Below are positions 1-8,268 of a stretch of 64,000 nt of DNA, piece by piece. The notes under the pieces are model-generated. The model searched no databases and was not told the origin of the DNA. It was given only the letters and a program-made list of their open reading frames with translations. A program made the position numbers and the translations under genes. Where the stretch lies: contig QAKI01000057.1 of the NCBI GenBank assembly GCA_003343905.1, forward strand, positions 1 to 64,000, given 5' to 3'. Position 1 is the stretch's first letter. Each line of letters opens with the position of its first letter. Origin of the DNA: Subdoligranulum variabile (lineage in GTDB: Bacteria > Bacillota > Clostridia > Oscillospirales > Ruminococcaceae).

Positions 1-545
1 TAGTGCTGGAACATGTAGTAGAAGTCGTAGCTCTGCATGATCATGTAGTTGAATTCCAGGAAGGAAAGGCCCTTCTCCATGCGCTGCTTGTAGCATTCGG
101 CGCGCAGCATATTATTGACGCTGAAGCAGGCGCCCACCTCGCGCAGCAGTTCAACATAGTTCAGGTTCAGCAGCCAGTCGGCATTGTTCAGCATCATGGC
201 CTTGCCGTCGCCAAACTCGATAAAGCGTTCCATCTGGCGCTTGAAGCAGGCGGCGTTGTGGGCGATGTCCTCCTTCGTCAGCATCTTGCGCATATCGGTC
301 CGGCCGGACGGGTCGCCGATCATGGTGGTGCCGCCGCCGATCAGGGCGATGGGCTTGTTGCCGGCCATCTGCAGGCGCTTCATCAGCGTGAGGGCCATGA
401 AATGCCCGGCGGTCAGGCTGTCGGCGGTGCAGTCAAAGCCGATGTAGAAGGTGGCCTTGCCGTTGTTGATGACCTCCCGGATCTCTTCCTCGTCGGTCAC
501 CTGGGCGATCAGGCCGCGGGCTTTCAGTTCTTCGTAGATCTGCAT
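1..545 (-). CDS. tyrS: Tyrosyl-tRNA synthetase, 5' part (runs off the left edge)
   Basis: Charges tRNA-Tyr with tyrosine in the cytoplasm (class I aminoacyl-tRNA synthetase). The minus-strand frame starts MQIYEELKARGLIAQVTDEE and contains the class I signature region FYIGFDCTADSLTAGHF (the HIGH-like motif lies in TAGHF) followed by IGGGTTMIGDPSGR, typical of bacterial TyrS. About 181 residues are present; the KMSKS half is outside the window. The ATG at 545 is preceded by a good AAGGAGG at 550-557. The gene sits directly behind a T-box leader whose predicted specifier codon is UAC, which independently supports tyrosine specificity. Confidence 0.96.
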   Translation of the reverse strand, partial: MQIYEELKARGLIAQVTDEEEIREVINNGKATFYIGFDCTADSLTAGHFMALTLMKRLQMAGNKPIALIGGGTTMIGDPSGRTDMRKMLTKEDIAHNAACFKRQMERFIEFGDGKAMMLNNADWLLNLNYVELLREVGACFSVNNMLRAECYKQRMEKGLSFLEFNYMIMQSYDFYYMFQH

Positions 546-575
546 GTGTGTTTCCTCCTTGATTGGGCGGCAAGG

Positions 576-873
576 GACAAAAACAAAACGCCCCCTGCCA
601 AACGTGAAATTTGGCAGAGGGCGAGAAATACGCGGTACCACCTCTGTTTGCCCGTACCTCACGGCCACGGGCCTTCGCGAGTGCGGCGGACAAAGGAAGC
701 CGCGACACCCAAACGCTGTAACGTGCGCACACGGCACAGCCTACCAGCTTTCGCCTTCAGCCTGCTGCTCCGGGCGGTATTCCCACACAGGGCGGCCATC
801 AGTTCCTTGCACCGACCGGAACCTCTCTGGGATGGCGCGCTGCAGGTACTTGGTCCCTTCAACGCATTTGAAC
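576..873 (-). promoter_or_regulatory. T-box leader (tyrosine) upstream of tyrS
   Basis: The minus strand carries the T-box antiterminator core AGGTGGTACCGCG (complement of 631-643) followed by a strong intrinsic terminator (590-623, stem GCCCCCTGCCAAA / TTTGGCAGAGGGC, then a U-rich run 576-589). This is the standard arrangement in which uncharged tRNA pairs with the leader and permits read-through into tyrS. Aligning this leader with the alaS T-box in the same window puts the specifier at 777-779, reading UAC (Tyr). Stem I details are inferred, not folded. Confidence 0.95.
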
Positions 874-879
874 ATATTT

Positions 880-908
880 ACTCTATCATACCTGCGGCAA
901 AAAGTCAA
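880..908 (-). promoter_or_regulatory. Promoter of the tyrS T-box transcript
   Basis: TTGACT (903-908) and TAGAGT (880-885) on the minus strand, 17 bases apart, with an extended -10 TG at the right place. It lies just past the recN stop codon, so tyrS has its own start of transcription about 330 bases ahead of its ATG. Predicted from sequence only. Confidence 0.75.
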
Positions 909-915
909 GCCGGGA

Positions 916-2604
916 TCATGCTTCCGGCATATCCGCCGCATGGGATTTTTCGATCAGTTCCCGGGCGTTGGCAAGGCTGAGTTCCGTCACTTTGTCGCCG
1001 GAGATCATGCGGGCCAGCGCCTGCGCGCGGCCTTCCGGGTCCAGCGTGTGGATCTCGGTATAGGTACGGTCGCCGCGCACGTTCTTCTGGATCAAAAGCT
1101 GGTTGTCGGCAAAAGCGGCCACCTGGGGCGTGTGGGTGATACAAAGCACCTGCCGCCCTTTCGCAGTCTGGTGGAGCAACTGGCCGATCCGCCCCGCCGC
1201 AAGGCCCGACACACCGGTGTCGATCTCGTCATAGATGACGGTGGGCAGGGCGTCCCGTTCAGCCAGGGCGCTCTTGAACGCCAGCATGATGCGGGAAAGC
1301 TCGCCGCCCGAAGCAATCTTTGCCAGCGGCTTGGGTTCCTCGCCGGGGTTGGTGGAGATCAGGAACTCCGCCGTATCCTGCCCGTGGGAAGCCAGCGGCC
1401 CCCTGGAATGGCGCAACGCGAAGCGGATGCCCGGCATATTCAGGAAGGCAAGGGCGGCTTTCATCTGTTTGTTCATGGCAGTGAACGCCTTCAGGCGGCT
1501 CTGCGTCAGCGCCTCGGCAGCTTCCTTGGCTTTGGCGTAGAGCGTCTGCATATTCGCCTTCAGTTCCTCGATCTTCTGCCCCGAAGACTGGAAAGTTTCC
1601 AGTTCCGAAGCCGCCTGTTCACGCCGCGCCAGCAGTTCTTCCACTTCCATGCCGAACTTTTGTTTGACGCGGTAGATCGTGTCGAGCCGGTTTTCGATCT
1701 GGTCCAGTTCCCCGGGGTCGAAGTCATAGGCGTCCAGCCGGTCCGCCAGATCGGTCGCCAGTTCGCGGGCCGCATAGTAAAGTTCCTGCATCCGGTCCGC
1801 CATCGGCGCCAGCGTTTCGTCCAGCCGTGCGGCGCTCTGCAGCCCGTCCACAGACCCGCCCAGCAGGTCGGCGGCGCCGGGCTGTTCGCCCTCCTCGTCC
1901 CCTGCCAGGGCCAGATGCGCCGCGGTGATCCCCTGCAGGATGTTCTGCGCATGGGTGATGACGTTTTTGCGCTCCATCAGCAGTTTTTCTTCCCCCGGCT
2001 GCAGGGCGGCCGCATCAATCGCGTCAATCTCAGCCGTCAGCTCTTCTATGCGGCGCTGCTTGTCGGCTTCGCTGGCCTGCAGGGCGTCCAACTGCCGCTT
2101 GACCGCGACCAGTTCCCGGTAAGCCTTGTAATAGGCGGCGAACAGGCCGCGGTTCTGTGCGTACTGGTCAAGCAGCCCCAGGTGCAGCGCGGGGTTCGTC
2201 AGGCTCTGGCTGTCGTGCTGGCCGTGGATCGAGAGCAGCCCCGTGGAGATGTCGCGCACGACGCTGGCGGTGGCGGGCATCCCGTTGACGCGGCAGCTGC
2301 CTTTGCCCTCGGCGTTGATCTCACGGTACAGCAGCAGGTCCTCGGACGCTTCGTATCCGCACTGTTCCAGTTTGGCCTGCACGGCGGCGGGAATCTTTTC
2401 AAAAGTCGCCCAGATACAGGCTTTCTGTGCGCCGTTGCGCACCAGTTCCCGCGAAGTCCGATTGCCCAGAATGGCGTTGATGGAATCGATCAGGATGGAT
2501 TTGCCCGCACCGGTCTCGCCCGTCAGGACGGTGAAGCCGGTGGTAAAATCCACTTCCGCCTTTTCGATCACAGCCACATTTTCGATTTTCAGGTTCGTCA
2601 GCAT
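916..2604 (-). CDS. recN: DNA repair protein RecN
   Basis: SMC-like ATPase that acts at double-strand breaks during recombinational repair. The 562-residue product has Walker A GETGAGKS at residues 29-36, a coiled-coil-rich middle (about 150-370) and Walker B VIYDEIDTGVSG from residue 456, with THTPQVAAFAD following: the normal RecN order and length. Start ATG at 2604 has AAAGGGG nine bases upstream. It is the last gene of the block that also holds argR and nadK, a linkage common in Firmicutes. No clear terminator follows; the tyrS promoter begins within ten bases of the stop codon. Confidence 0.97.
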   Translation of the reverse strand: MLTNLKIENVAVIEKAEVDFTTGFTVLTGETGAGKSILIDSINAILGNRTSRELVRNGAQKACIWATFEKIPAAVQAKLEQCGYEASEDLLLYREINAEGKGSCRVNGMPATASVVRDISTGLLSIHGQHDSQSLTNPALHLGLLDQYAQNRGLFAAYYKAYRELVAVKRQLDALQASEADKQRRIEELTAEIDAIDAAALQPGEEKLLMERKNVITHAQNILQGITAAHLALAGDEEGEQPGAADLLGGSVDGLQSAARLDETLAPMADRMQELYYAARELATDLADRLDAYDFDPGELDQIENRLDTIYRVKQKFGMEVEELLARREQAASELETFQSSGQKIEELKANMQTLYAKAKEAAEALTQSRLKAFTAMNKQMKAALAFLNMPGIRFALRHSRGPLASHGQDTAEFLISTNPGEEPKPLAKIASGGELSRIMLAFKSALAERDALPTVIYDEIDTGVSGLAAGRIGQLLHQTAKGRQVLCITHTPQVAAFADNQLLIQKNVRGDRTYTEIHTLDPEGRAQALARMISGDKVTELSLANARELIEKSHAADMPEA

Positions 2605-2634
2605 CCGACGATTCCCCTTTCGACTTTTCTCCGC

Positions 2635-3096
2635 TCAGGCGCGGCGCGCATACTGCTGCAAAGTCTTGCAGATCGCCGCGGCTTCCTCCTCGGTACGCAT
2701 CAGCACAAAGAATGTATCGTCGCCGGAGAGGGTCCCCACCACGTTGCTCCACTGTTTGGCGTCAAACACCTCGCACGCGGCGTTGGCCATGCCGGAAAAA
2801 CACTTGACCAGCACCATGTGGCCGGCGTAATCCACTTTGAGGACGGACTCCCGAAAGATCGTTTCAAAACGGCTGGGCGAATGGGCCACCTTGCCGGAGG
2901 CTGCCGCGGGCATATAGCGGTAACGGCCTTCCGAGTCCGCGACCTTTACTAACTGCAGGTCGCGGATATCGCGCGAGACCGTCGCCTGCGTCACGTCAAA
3001 GCCATCCTCCCGCAGATACGCCAGCAGATCTTCCTGGCGGTCAATGGGATATTTCTCGATCAGGTTCAAGATCGCCTGATGGCGCGCACTTTTCAT
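2635..3096 (-). CDS. argR: Arginine repressor ArgR/AhrC
   Basis: Arginine-responsive transcription factor controlling arginine metabolism. The product has an N-terminal winged helix (about residues 1-65, with the recognition segment DVTQATVSRDIRDLQLVKV) and a C-terminal oligomerisation/arginine-binding domain carrying GTLSGDDTFFVL near residue 130. I chose the internal ATG at 3096 (MKSARHQAIL, 153 residues) because GAGGAG lies nine bases before it; the longer ATG at 3105 would overlap that site. The nadK stop codon is immediately upstream, so the two are co-transcribed. Confidence 0.95.
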   Translation of the reverse strand: MKSARHQAILNLIEKYPIDRQEDLLAYLREDGFDVTQATVSRDIRDLQLVKVADSEGRYRYMPAAASGKVAHSPSRFETIFRESVLKVDYAGHMVLVKCFSGMANAACEVFDAKQWSNVVGTLSGDDTFFVLMRTEEEAAAICKTLQQYARRA

Positions 3097-3101
3097 CGGG
3101 A

Positions 3102-3944
3102 TCATCTCCTCATAAGTTTATTTTCTATGGCGCAAAACTGTTCTGAATCCTGGAACGCGATCAGACGCAGCCGGTCGGGGGCCGCGGTGACCGTCACGCG
3201 CTGCCCGGGGCACAGGGCACAGTGGGGGCCGCTGTCTGCGCAGACATAGCTGCCGCCGCGGTTTTCGGCGTCCGCGACGATCTCCAGTTTACGGTCCGCG
3301 GCAAATACCAGAGGGGCCGTATGCAGGTTGTGGGCGCATACGGGCGTCAGCACCATGACCTGCGCGGCGGCGTCCAGCACCGGCCCGCCTGCCGAGAAAG
3401 AATAGGCCGTCGAACCGGTCGGGGTCGCCAGGATCAGGCCGTCGCTGCGGTAATGGCTGACGAAAGCCCCGTCGCAGTACACATGGTAGTCCATGGGGTG
3501 GGCCCGTGACTCGCCAAATATGACCAGATCGTTGATCGCTTGCGCCTGCCAGTTTGCTTCTGCCAGATCCGCCTGCAAAAGGCCGCGTTCCTCCACCGTG
3601 TAATCGCCCTGCGCCAGGCGGCACAGTTTTTGGGGCAGTTCCTCCACCTCGCAGGTGGCAAGGAACCCAGTGCGCCCCAGGTTGACACCCAGCACCGGTT
3701 TGTGGTGCCGGATGCAGGCGTGGCCGCTGCGCAGCAACGTTCCATCCCCGCCCACGGTGATGACCTGGTCGGCCAGGGCATAGGCTTCCTCCTCCGGCTT
3801 TGGCTCCGTGCCGGGGATCAGGGCGGCCAACTGTGTGCCGGGGACCAGGACCGAGACGCCGTATTCACGCAGCAGAGCGGTCACCCGGCAGGCCACCGCG
3901 ATGGCCTGTTCTTTGGAAGTATTGGGAATCAGCAAAACCGGCAT
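3102..3944 (-). CDS. nadK: NAD kinase
   Basis: Phosphorylates NAD to NADP using ATP (or polyphosphate in some members). The 280-residue protein shows the diagnostic GGDGT at residues 65-69 and a later ATPTGSTAYSFSAGGPV segment with the conserved Asn-Asp (NDLVIF) before it, all characteristic of the PpnK family. Positioned between tlyA and argR with 22 bases to tlyA and a few bases to argR, as in many Clostridia. ATG at 3944 is preceded by AAGGACGAAGGG. Confidence 0.97.
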   Translation of the reverse strand: MPVLLIPNTSKEQAIAVACRVTALLREYGVSVLVPGTQLAALIPGTEPKPEEEAYALADQVITVGGDGTLLRSGHACIRHHKPVLGVNLGRTGFLATCEVEELPQKLCRLAQGDYTVEERGLLQADLAEANWQAQAINDLVIFGESRAHPMDYHVYCDGAFVSHYRSDGLILATPTGSTAYSFSAGGPVLDAAAQVMVLTPVCAHNLHTAPLVFAADRKLEIVADAENRGGSYVCADSGPHCALCPGQRVTVTAAPDRLRLIAFQDSEQFCAIENKLMRR

Positions 3945-3966
3945 GCCCTTCGTCCTTCCTTTCGGT

Positions 3967-4788
3967 TCAGTGCAGATCCTTGGTCTTGTCCAGCTTTTCG
4001 TGGGCCGCCGCCACGGTCTGTTCGATCAGACCGTCCGGCAGCGGCTGCGGTGCGTTGCTGTGCTGCACATACAGCAAAAATTCAATGTTGCCTTCCGGGC
4101 CTTTGATGGGGGAAAAATCCAGCCCCGCGGCCGTAAAATGATTGGCCAGCGCATAATCCTGCGCCATTTTCAGCACTTCCCGGTGGGTGGCCGGGTCACG
4201 CACGACGCCCTTTTTGCCGACCTTTTCCCGTCCGGCTTCAAACTGCGGCTTCACCAGGCAGACGCCCACCGCGTCCGGTGTGCAGATCTGGTCTGCCACC
4301 GGGAAGATATGCTTGAGCGAAATGAACGAAACATCCACGCTGAAGAACTGGACCGGCTCGGCCAGATCCTCCGCCGTGACGTTGCGGATGTTGGTGCGCT
4401 CCATATTGACCACGCGCGGGTCGGTGCGCAGGCTCCAGGCAAGCTGCCCGTATCCCACGTCCACCGCATACACCTTGACGGCGCCGTTTTGCAGCATACA
4501 GTCTGTAAAACCGCCGGTGGATGCGCCGATGTCCATGCAGACCCGGCCTTCGGGCCGCATGGGGAAAACCTCCATGGCCTTTTCCAGCTTGAGGCCGCCC
4601 CGGCTCACATAGCCGATGTCGTGCCCGCGCACTTCCACTTTGGCGTCCGGCGCGATCATCTCGCCGGCTTTGTCCACTTTCTGTTCGTTGACAAAGACGA
4701 TGCCCGACATGATCAGGGCTTTGGCGCGTTCACGGCTCTGCACAAGGCCGTTCTGGCACAGGTATTGATCCAGGCGGATCTTGCTCAT
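3967..4788 (-). CDS. tlyA: TlyA family rRNA (cytidine-2'-O)-methyltransferase
   Basis: Predicted RNA methyltransferase with an N-terminal S4 RNA-binding domain (residues 1-60, starting SKIRLDQYLCQNGLVQSRERA) and a FtsJ/RrmJ-like Rossmann domain with the SAM motif DIGASTGGFTDCML near residue 90. In mycobacteria TlyA modifies 16S and 23S rRNA; the target in Clostridia is unproven. 273 residues is the usual length. Its ATG overlaps the dxs stop codon (ATGA), showing coupling in the dxs-tlyA-nadK-argR-recN run. Confidence 0.92.
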   Translation of the reverse strand: MSKIRLDQYLCQNGLVQSRERAKALIMSGIVFVNEQKVDKAGEMIAPDAKVEVRGHDIGYVSRGGLKLEKAMEVFPMRPEGRVCMDIGASTGGFTDCMLQNGAVKVYAVDVGYGQLAWSLRTDPRVVNMERTNIRNVTAEDLAEPVQFFSVDVSFISLKHIFPVADQICTPDAVGVCLVKPQFEAGREKVGKKGVVRDPATHREVLKMAQDYALANHFTAAGLDFSPIKGPEGNIEFLLYVQHSNAPQPLPDGLIEQTVAAAHEKLDKTKDLH

Positions 4789-6659
4789 TTTCCATTCTCC
4801 TTCCTATGTGCCAGCACGTCGTCCACAAGGGCGGCGGCGCTCAACTGCTGGTCACGGCGAAGCTGCGGCACGTTGGCGTGCAAAAGGTGGGTATTGTCCA
4901 CCCCGTGCAGCAGGAAGGTGCCATGCCAGCCGCACTGCTGCATGGCAAAGCCCAACTGTTCCCCGATGCTGCCGGTACGGATGGAATCCTCGGCAAACAG
5001 GATGCAGTCATAGTTCTGCAGCGCCTTGCACAGGCCCGCAGGCAGCGGATAGATCTGCACCAGCTTATAGCAGTCCACCGGGACCTTTTTCTGTTCCAAC
5101 AGGTCGCAGGCCGCGATGATCTCCTCGGCCTGCACGCCGTAACTGACCAGTGCGGTTTTGGCGCCGGTGCGGCTTTCGATCTTATCGAACGGTTCCCCGC
5201 TGCATCCCAGCGCGGCCAGGGCTTCTTTTTCCTCGCCGCGGGCATAGCGGATGCCGCGGGGGCCGCGCATCTGCCGGACAAGATACCCCAGCCAGTAGCG
5301 AAGTTCCGCGTAGTTGGCCGGTGCGTACAGCGGGATGCCGATCTGGCTGAACACCGCCGTATCATAGATGCCCTGGTGGGTCTCGCCATCGCCGGGAACG
5401 AGCCCCGCGCGGTCGATGGCGAACAGGACATCCAGCTTCATCAGGTTCACATCGTGGATGATCTGGTCATACGCCCGCTGGAAGAAGGTGGAATAGATTG
5501 CCACCACCGGCAGCAGCTCCTGACTTGCAAGACCGGCGGCAAAGCTGACAGCGTGTTCCTCGGCCATGCCCACATCAAAGAAGCGTTCCGGGTGGTCATG
5601 CTTGAAGAAGTTCAGGCCGGTGCCGTATTTCATGGCGGCGGTGATGGCGCACAGGCGCGGTTCTTCGCCGCCCAGTTCCGCCAGCGTCGAGCCGAAAGTG
5701 GTAGAGAAGGAATCCTTGGGCGAAAGTTCCGGGTCCGTCAGGTGGCTCAGGTCGATGGAAGATACCGCATGGAATTCGCCGGGGTTTTCCTCCGCCGGTT
5801 TCAGGCCCTTGCCTTTCTGGGTGACCACATGCAGGAAGATCGGCGCGAACTGCTCGTGCAGGTTGTTGAGCATACGCCCCAGTTCGATCACGTCGTGGCC
5901 GTCCACCGGGCCGATATACTGGAAGCCCATCTCCTCAAACATGGTGGAATGGTAGATGCCGCGGCGCACCAGTTTTTTGCCGTCCTGCAGCAATTTGACC
6001 ATGGGATTGCCCACCACGGGGATGCTTTCCAGCACGGTCTCCATATGGGCTTTGGCGTGGAAATACTTGGGGTCGGTGCGCAGTTTCGTCAGGTAATTCG
6101 CCATCTGCCCGACGTTTTTGGAGATCGACATTTTGTTGTCGTTGAGGATCACGATCAGGTTGTTCAGCCGGCTGACGTTATTCATGCCCTCATAGACCAT
6201 GCCGCCGGTAAAAGCGCCGTCGCCCACGATGACGACGACCTTCCCCGGCTCGTTCTTGATCTTTTTGGCGCGGGCGATCCCGATCGCAGTCGAGAGCGCC
6301 GAACTCCCGTGCCCGGCGATAAAGGTATCGCACTCGCTCTCTTTGGGGTTCGGGAAGCCCGAGATCCCGTCTTTCTGGCGCAGCGCGGCAAAGCCCGCGC
6401 GCCGCCCGGTGAGCAGCTTGTGGGTATAGCACTGGTGCCCCACGTCAAACAGGAGTTTGTCCTGCGGAAAGTCCAGCGCCCGGTGCAGCGCGACGGTCAA
6501 TTCCACGACACCCAGATTGGAGGAAAGGTGTCCCCCGGTGGCGGTGACGCTTTGGATAAGGAAACGCCGGATATCATTGCACAGTTCCGGCAGTTCGTTT
6601 TCTGACAGCAGTTTGACGTCCCCAGGCGCCTGAATTCGCTCTAAAAGCGGATAGGTCAT
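4785..6659 (-). CDS. dxs: 1-deoxy-D-xylulose-5-phosphate synthase
   Basis: First enzyme of the methylerythritol-phosphate route: condenses pyruvate and glyceraldehyde-3-phosphate, thiamine-diphosphate dependent. 624 residues with the N-terminal GHLSSNLGVVELTVALH block (about 43-59), the ThDP motif GDGAFTGGMVYEGMNN from residue 146, the catalytic-glutamate segment VGMAEEHAVSFAAGL near 365 and a C-terminal transketolase domain. ispA lies two genes upstream, so isoprenoid precursor and chain synthesis are clustered. Confidence 0.97.
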   Translation of the reverse strand: MTYPLLERIQAPGDVKLLSENELPELCNDIRRFLIQSVTATGGHLSSNLGVVELTVALHRALDFPQDKLLFDVGHQCYTHKLLTGRRAGFAALRQKDGISGFPNPKESECDTFIAGHGSSALSTAIGIARAKKIKNEPGKVVVIVGDGAFTGGMVYEGMNNVSRLNNLIVILNDNKMSISKNVGQMANYLTKLRTDPKYFHAKAHMETVLESIPVVGNPMVKLLQDGKKLVRRGIYHSTMFEEMGFQYIGPVDGHDVIELGRMLNNLHEQFAPIFLHVVTQKGKGLKPAEENPGEFHAVSSIDLSHLTDPELSPKDSFSTTFGSTLAELGGEEPRLCAITAAMKYGTGLNFFKHDHPERFFDVGMAEEHAVSFAAGLASQELLPVVAIYSTFFQRAYDQIIHDVNLMKLDVLFAIDRAGLVPGDGETHQGIYDTAVFSQIGIPLYAPANYAELRYWLGYLVRQMRGPRGIRYARGEEKEALAALGCSGEPFDKIESRTGAKTALVSYGVQAEEIIAACDLLEQKKVPVDCYKLVQIYPLPAGLCKALQNYDCILFAEDSIRTGSIGEQLGFAMQQCGWHGTFLLHGVDNTHLLHANVPQLRRDQQLSAAALVDDVLAHRKENGK

Positions 6660-6682
6660 CTTTCAGCACCTCGCAGTAAAAA

Positions 6683-7156
6683 TTATGGCATCGGCATCAC
6701 AAATCCCAGTACGATCCCCAGGACCGCGCCGGTCACGACTTCGATGGGGGTGTGGCCCACCATCTCTTTCAGTTTTTTGTTCTTGCCGCCTAAAAACGGG
6801 AAAGGAGGCGACCCCTGATCCATCCATTCATTGAACATGCGGTTCAGCAGTTTGGCCTGTTCGCCGGTTTCGTACCGCACGCCCATCGCATCGTACATGA
6901 CGATGATGGACAGTACCGCGGCGATGGCAAACTCGGTAGAACTTACCCCGCAAAAGCGCCCGGTCGCCACGACCATGGCGCAGACCGTGGCCGAATGGGA
7001 GCTGGGCATGCCGCCCGCGCCCCACATCCGCTCCGCAATAAAGCGGTGAAAAATAAACAGGTTCAAAAGCACTTTGATAAGCTGCGCCAGCAGGGAGGCG
7101 CACAGTGCCGTCACCAGCACAAAATTCCAACTCAAGGCCGTATGCAGCAAACTCAT
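6683..7156 (-). CDS. Divergent PAP2 family membrane protein (YuiD-like)
   Basis: 157 residues, mostly membrane segments, with GGMPSSHSATVCAM (residues 47-60) and ATGRFCG, the pattern of the 'divergent PAP2' family, a distant branch of acid phosphatase/vanadium peroxidase folds. No enzymatic activity is established for the family; placement between ispA and dxs suggests, but does not show, a role in polyprenyl-phosphate metabolism. The stop is 23 bases before dxs and the start 12 bases after ispA, so it is in the same transcript. Confidence 0.85.
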   Translation of the reverse strand: MSLLHTALSWNFVLVTALCASLLAQLIKVLLNLFIFHRFIAERMWGAGGMPSSHSATVCAMVVATGRFCGVSSTEFAIAAVLSIIVMYDAMGVRYETGEQAKLLNRMFNEWMDQGSPPFPFLGGKNKKLKEMVGHTPIEVVTGAVLGIVLGFVMPMP

Positions 7157-7168
7157 AAGGTTCCGTCC

Positions 7169-8056
7169 TTAATGTTTTCGTTCCAGCAGTTCCTTTGCCA
7201 TGCAGCGCAGGAACGCCGCCTGATCGCCCAGGCTTTCCAGCGCAGCCATGGCCGCGCCGTTGTGCTCCGCCGCCATGCGGCGCGCGCCGTCCAGGCCGTA
7301 AAGCGAGACGAACGTCGTCTTTTCCATCTCCTGATCGCTGCCGACGGGTTTGCCCAGTTCCTCAGTCGTGGAAGTCACATCCAGAATATCGTCCACGATC
7401 TGGAACACCAGCCCCAGTTCAGCCGCGTAGGTCACAAGCGCCTGCGTCGCGCTTTCCGGCGCGTTTGCGGCAAGGCAGCCCAGACGGACGGCCGCGCAGA
7501 TCAGCGCCCCGGTCTTGTGCTCGTGCAAAGAAAGAAGCTGCTGCGCCGTGGCCTTCTGGCTCTCGTACAGTTTATCCAATTCCTGGCCGTAGAGCATCCC
7601 GCGGGCCCCGCCCGCTTTGGCAAGCACGGCGGCGGCGCGGACGCGGTTCTCCGCCGGAAGGGCGGCGTGTGCGATCACCTCAAAGGCCGCCGTCACCAGC
7701 GCGTCGGCGGCCAGCAGGGCGACCGCTTCGCCAAACTGTTTGTGGCAGCTCGACCGCCCGCGGCGGAAATCGTCGTTGTCCATGCAGGGCAGATCGTCAT
7801 GGATCAGGGAATAACAGTGCAGCATTTCCAGCGCACAGGCATAGTCCAGCGCCGCGTCCTCCGCGCCGCCGCAGAGTTCGTAGGCCGCCAGCGTCAGGAC
7901 GGCGCGGACCCGCTTGCCGCCCCCAAGAAGGCTGTAGCGCGCCGCCGCGCTGATCTGTTCCCCGGCGGGCAGGTAGGTGTCACACAGTTCCGCCAGGCGT
8001 TTTTCGGTTTTCTGCAGCCGGTCCGCAAAGCGGGCCTGATAGGTTTCGTGATTCAT
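7169..8056 (-). CDS. ispA: Polyprenyl (farnesyl/geranyl) diphosphate synthase
   Basis: Trans-prenyltransferase that adds isopentenyl diphosphate to allylic diphosphates. 295 residues with the first aspartate-rich motif DDLPCMDND at residues 87-95, GGGKRVR at 45-51 for diphosphate binding and the second motif FQIVDDILDVT near 216. Product chain length is inferred from family (bulky residues ahead of the first motif are typical of short-chain enzymes). ATG overlaps the xseB stop (ATGA), placing it in the xseA-xseB-ispA run. Confidence 0.95.
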   Translation of the reverse strand: MNHETYQARFADRLQKTEKRLAELCDTYLPAGEQISAAARYSLLGGGKRVRAVLTLAAYELCGGAEDAALDYACALEMLHCYSLIHDDLPCMDNDDFRRGRSSCHKQFGEAVALLAADALVTAAFEVIAHAALPAENRVRAAAVLAKAGGARGMLYGQELDKLYESQKATAQQLLSLHEHKTGALICAAVRLGCLAANAPESATQALVTYAAELGLVFQIVDDILDVTSTTEELGKPVGSDQEMEKTTFVSLYGLDGARRMAAEHNGAAMAALESLGDQAAFLRCMAKELLERKH

Positions 8057-8268
8057 ACGGTTTCTCCCGCCTGTTTTTCAAGTTCCGCGTCGATCTCATC
8101 GATCTTGAGCTTGGCGTCGTCCAGCGTTTGTTTGCAGTAACTGATCAGTCCGGCCGCCTCGGCGTAAACTTTGACCGACTGCGACAGCGGCGTGGCGTCA
8201 TCCTGTAAAACGGCAAGCAGTTCCTGCAGGCGCTGCAGACCCTCCTCAAATGATTTCGGCTGCTTCAT
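8053..8268 (-). CDS. xseB: Exodeoxyribonuclease VII small subunit
   Basis: Small helical subunit that partners XseA to degrade single-stranded DNA. 71 residues beginning MKQPKSFEEGLQRLQELL, with the family's SFEEgl-LeaIV-like opening and a coiled coil (DDAKLKIDEIDAELEKQ). Start at 8268 is preferred because GGGAGG lies eight bases before it; the ATG two codons earlier is too close. It overlaps the xseA 3' end by 23 bases and ends in an ATGA overlap with ispA. Confidence 0.93.
   Translation of the reverse strand: MKQPKSFEEGLQRLQELLAVLQDDATPLSQSVKVYAEAAGLISYCKQTLDDAKLKIDEIDAELEKQAGETV

Noticed and set aside
544..2952. Plus-strand open frame of 802 codons opposite recN and argR
   Set aside because: It lies antisense to well-supported genes, has no ribosome-binding site and a composition typical of GC-rich shadow frames.
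4806..6605. Long plus-strand frame opposite dxs (and similar ones opposite ligA, livM/livH and alaS)
   Set aside because: Antisense shadows caused by GC-rich third positions; no start signals or domains.
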